Source: Planktomarina temperata RCA23 (lineage in GTDB: Bacteria > Pseudomonadota > Alphaproteobacteria > Rhodobacterales > Rhodobacteraceae). From it: a stretch of DNA of 64,000 nt. A program made the position numbers and the translations under genes. Below the pieces are notes generated by a model. The model had not been told where the DNA came from and did not search any database. It saw only the letters and a list, made by a program, of their open reading frames with translations. Below, in pieces: positions 62,884-64,000 of the stretch (positions are counted from its first letter, which is position 1; every line of letters starts with the position of its first letter). The stretch is from positions 2,790,001 to 2,854,000 of the forward strand of contig NZ_CP003984.1 of NCBI RefSeq assembly GCF_000738435.1. Reading direction: 5' to 3'.

Positions 62884-64000
62884 ATGAATCTTTTCAAGAA
62901 ATTGCAGGAACGCGCAGCCCTCGGTAACCCTATTCGGATTGGGATGATCGGGGCTGGAAAATTCGGCACAATGTTTTTGGCGCAAGCCTTGCGCATCCCC
63001 GCCATTCACATCGTGGGTGTGGTTGACCTCATCCCGGCAAACGCAAAATCCAATATGAAGCTGGCTGGCTGGTCCGATGAAGCCCACAGCGCGGTAAGCC
63101 TTAATGACGCTGCTATCTCGGGCAAAACCTATGTAGGCGATGACTGGCAGGCGATGATTACCCATCCGGCAGTCGACATTGTCATCGAGGCAACCGGCAA
63201 TCCGCTGGCCGCTGTGACGCACTGTCTGGCAGCCTTCGCGCAGGGCAAGAACGTGATCAACGTCACCGTCGAAGCGGATGCGTTCTGCGGTCCCGGTCTG
63301 GCCCAGAAAGCGGCCGAGGCCGGCGTGATTTATTCAATGGCTTATGGCGACCAGCCTGCGTTGGCCAGTGATCTGGTCGATTGGGCGCGCACCTGTGGCT
63401 TTAGCGTAGTGGCTGCTGGCCGCGGCCACAAATGGTTGCCACATTTTCGCCAATCAACACCCGACACGGTTTGGGAACATTGGGGCCTGACCAGTGAACA
63501 GGCCGAGCGTGGACGCCTGAACCCCAAGATGTTCAACGCCTTTCTTGACGGGTCGAAACCGGCCATTGAATCTGCTGCAATTGCCAATGCGACCGGGCTG
63601 GAAGCACCCGAGAACGGGTTGATCTTCCCTCCAGGTGGGATCGACGACATCCCCACCCTGATGCGGCCAAAATCAGAAGGGGGCGTGTTGGAGCGCAAGG
63701 GACTGGTTGACGTCGTGTCCTGTCTGACCCGCGAAGGCGAACAGATCCCCTATGATATTCGCAAAGGCGTCTGGGTCGTGTTCGAGGCCGATACCGAATA
63801 TCTGAAAAACTGCTTCGAGGAATACAAGGTCGTGACCGATCCCTCGGGAAAATATATGACGCTCTACAAGCGCTGGCATATGATTGGTTTGGAACTCGCT
63901 GTGTCGGTTGCGTCGGTGGCGCTGAGAGCAGAGGCAACAGGTGCCGCAATTTGCTTTAATGCCGATTGTGCCGCAGTTGCCAAGCGCGATTTGGCCGTGG
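62884..64000 (+). CDS. SAF-domain / homoserine-dehydrogenase-like oxidoreductase (cut by window end)
   Basis: The first 372 codons of a gene running off the window. RIGMIGAGKFGTMFLAQAL is a Rossmann nucleotide-binding motif, followed by VVDLIPANAKSNM, IVIEATGNPLAAV and GRGHKWLPHF. The C-terminal part resembles the SAF-like portion of this family. It starts after AAGGTGA, 9 nt behind the dehydratase. It probably continues the sugar-acid pathway of this operon. The true length and end are unseen. Confidence 0.75.
   Translation, partial: MNLFKKLQERAALGNPIRIGMIGAGKFGTMFLAQALRIPAIHIVGVVDLIPANAKSNMKLAGWSDEAHSAVSLNDAAISGKTYVGDDWQAMITHPAVDIVIEATGNPLAAVTHCLAAFAQGKNVINVTVEADAFCGPGLAQKAAEAGVIYSMAYGDQPALASDLVDWARTCGFSVVAAGRGHKWLPHFRQSTPDTVWEHWGLTSEQAERGRLNPKMFNAFLDGSKPAIESAAIANATGLEAPENGLIFPPGGIDDIPTLMRPKSEGGVLERKGLVDVVSCLTREGEQIPYDIRKGVWVVFEADTEYLKNCFEEYKVVTDPSGKYMTLYKRWHMIGLELAVSVASVALRAEATGAAICFNADCAAVAKRDLAV

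Overview
The window looks like chromosomal DNA from a marine alphaproteobacterium of the Rhodobacterales (Roseobacter group). The grounds are the gene families present (tripartite tricarboxylate transporter with its TctDE regulators, DUF2125, DUF6447, RTX proteins with a LapBCE-like exporter, HGGxSTG proteins, SnoaL/NTF2-type proteins in catabolic operons), the dense overlapping operons and the moderate GC. No rRNA and no complete tRNA were seen. The genus cannot be fixed from sequence reading alone. LAYOUT. 1-8.3 kb: an IS3-type transposase remnant, then a leftward sensory set (solute-binding protein, TctE-like kinase, TctD-like regulator) divergent from a rightward tctC-tctB-tctA transporter operon that continues into an AtuA-like (DUF1446) gene and a DUF4387 gene. 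This reads as uptake plus first processing of an organic acid. 8.3-12.2 kb: a scrambled zone of IS3 and IS481 remnants, a broken copy of a gene pair that is intact at 41.4-42.3 kb, a RelE/HTH toxin-antitoxin pair between two 144-bp direct repeats, and GGTCC-rich heptamer repeats. 12.2-26.1 kb: a type I secretion and adhesin island with two giant leftward RTX/beta-strand-repeat proteins, a divergent TolC-ABC-HlyD exporter operon, a small winged-helix-like gene, and four DUF6447 paralogues at both edges. 26.2-36.6 kb: mostly housekeeping or ordinary metabolism, namely DUF2125, an Asp/Glu-racemase-like protein with a PLP lyase, a photolyase/cryptochrome with a renalase-like flavoprotein, all four bacterial t6A genes (tsaE-B-C-D) in one overlapping operon, and a hydroxypyruvate-isomerase-like gene. 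36.6-42.3 kb: the left end of an integrative element that entered a tRNA-Met(CAT) gene. Only the 3' half of the tRNA remains beside a P4-type integrase, followed by AlpA, a family-A DNA polymerase with exonuclease domain, unknown small genes and the HGGxSTG pair. The other attachment site was not found in the window. 42.8-59.3 kb: a large catabolic locus arranged around a divergent promoter with two LacI-type operators. A leftward arm carries a sugar-type ABC importer (binding protein and two permeases), two tandem-NTF2 proteins and a decayed VOC gene. A rightward arm carries the ATPase, a HisD/HpsN-like dehydrogenase, two more tandem-NTF2 proteins, an SDR, a LacI regulator, a bicupin, a MetE-like zinc methyltransferase, an alpha/beta hydrolase and an RraA-like protein. 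Four tandem-NTF2 paralogues in one operon system, with a HisD-type alcohol-to-acid dehydrogenase and a MetE-like enzyme, match no pathway I can name, and this is the best candidate for an undescribed system. 60.3-64 kb: a second catabolic operon (3-hydroxyisobutyrate-dehydrogenase-like, IlvD/Edd dehydratase, SAF-domain oxidoreductase cut by the window end), probably sugar-acid or hydroxy-acid breakdown. The main limits are that all family calls come from motif recognition by eye, substrates are inferred, and no database comparison was possible.
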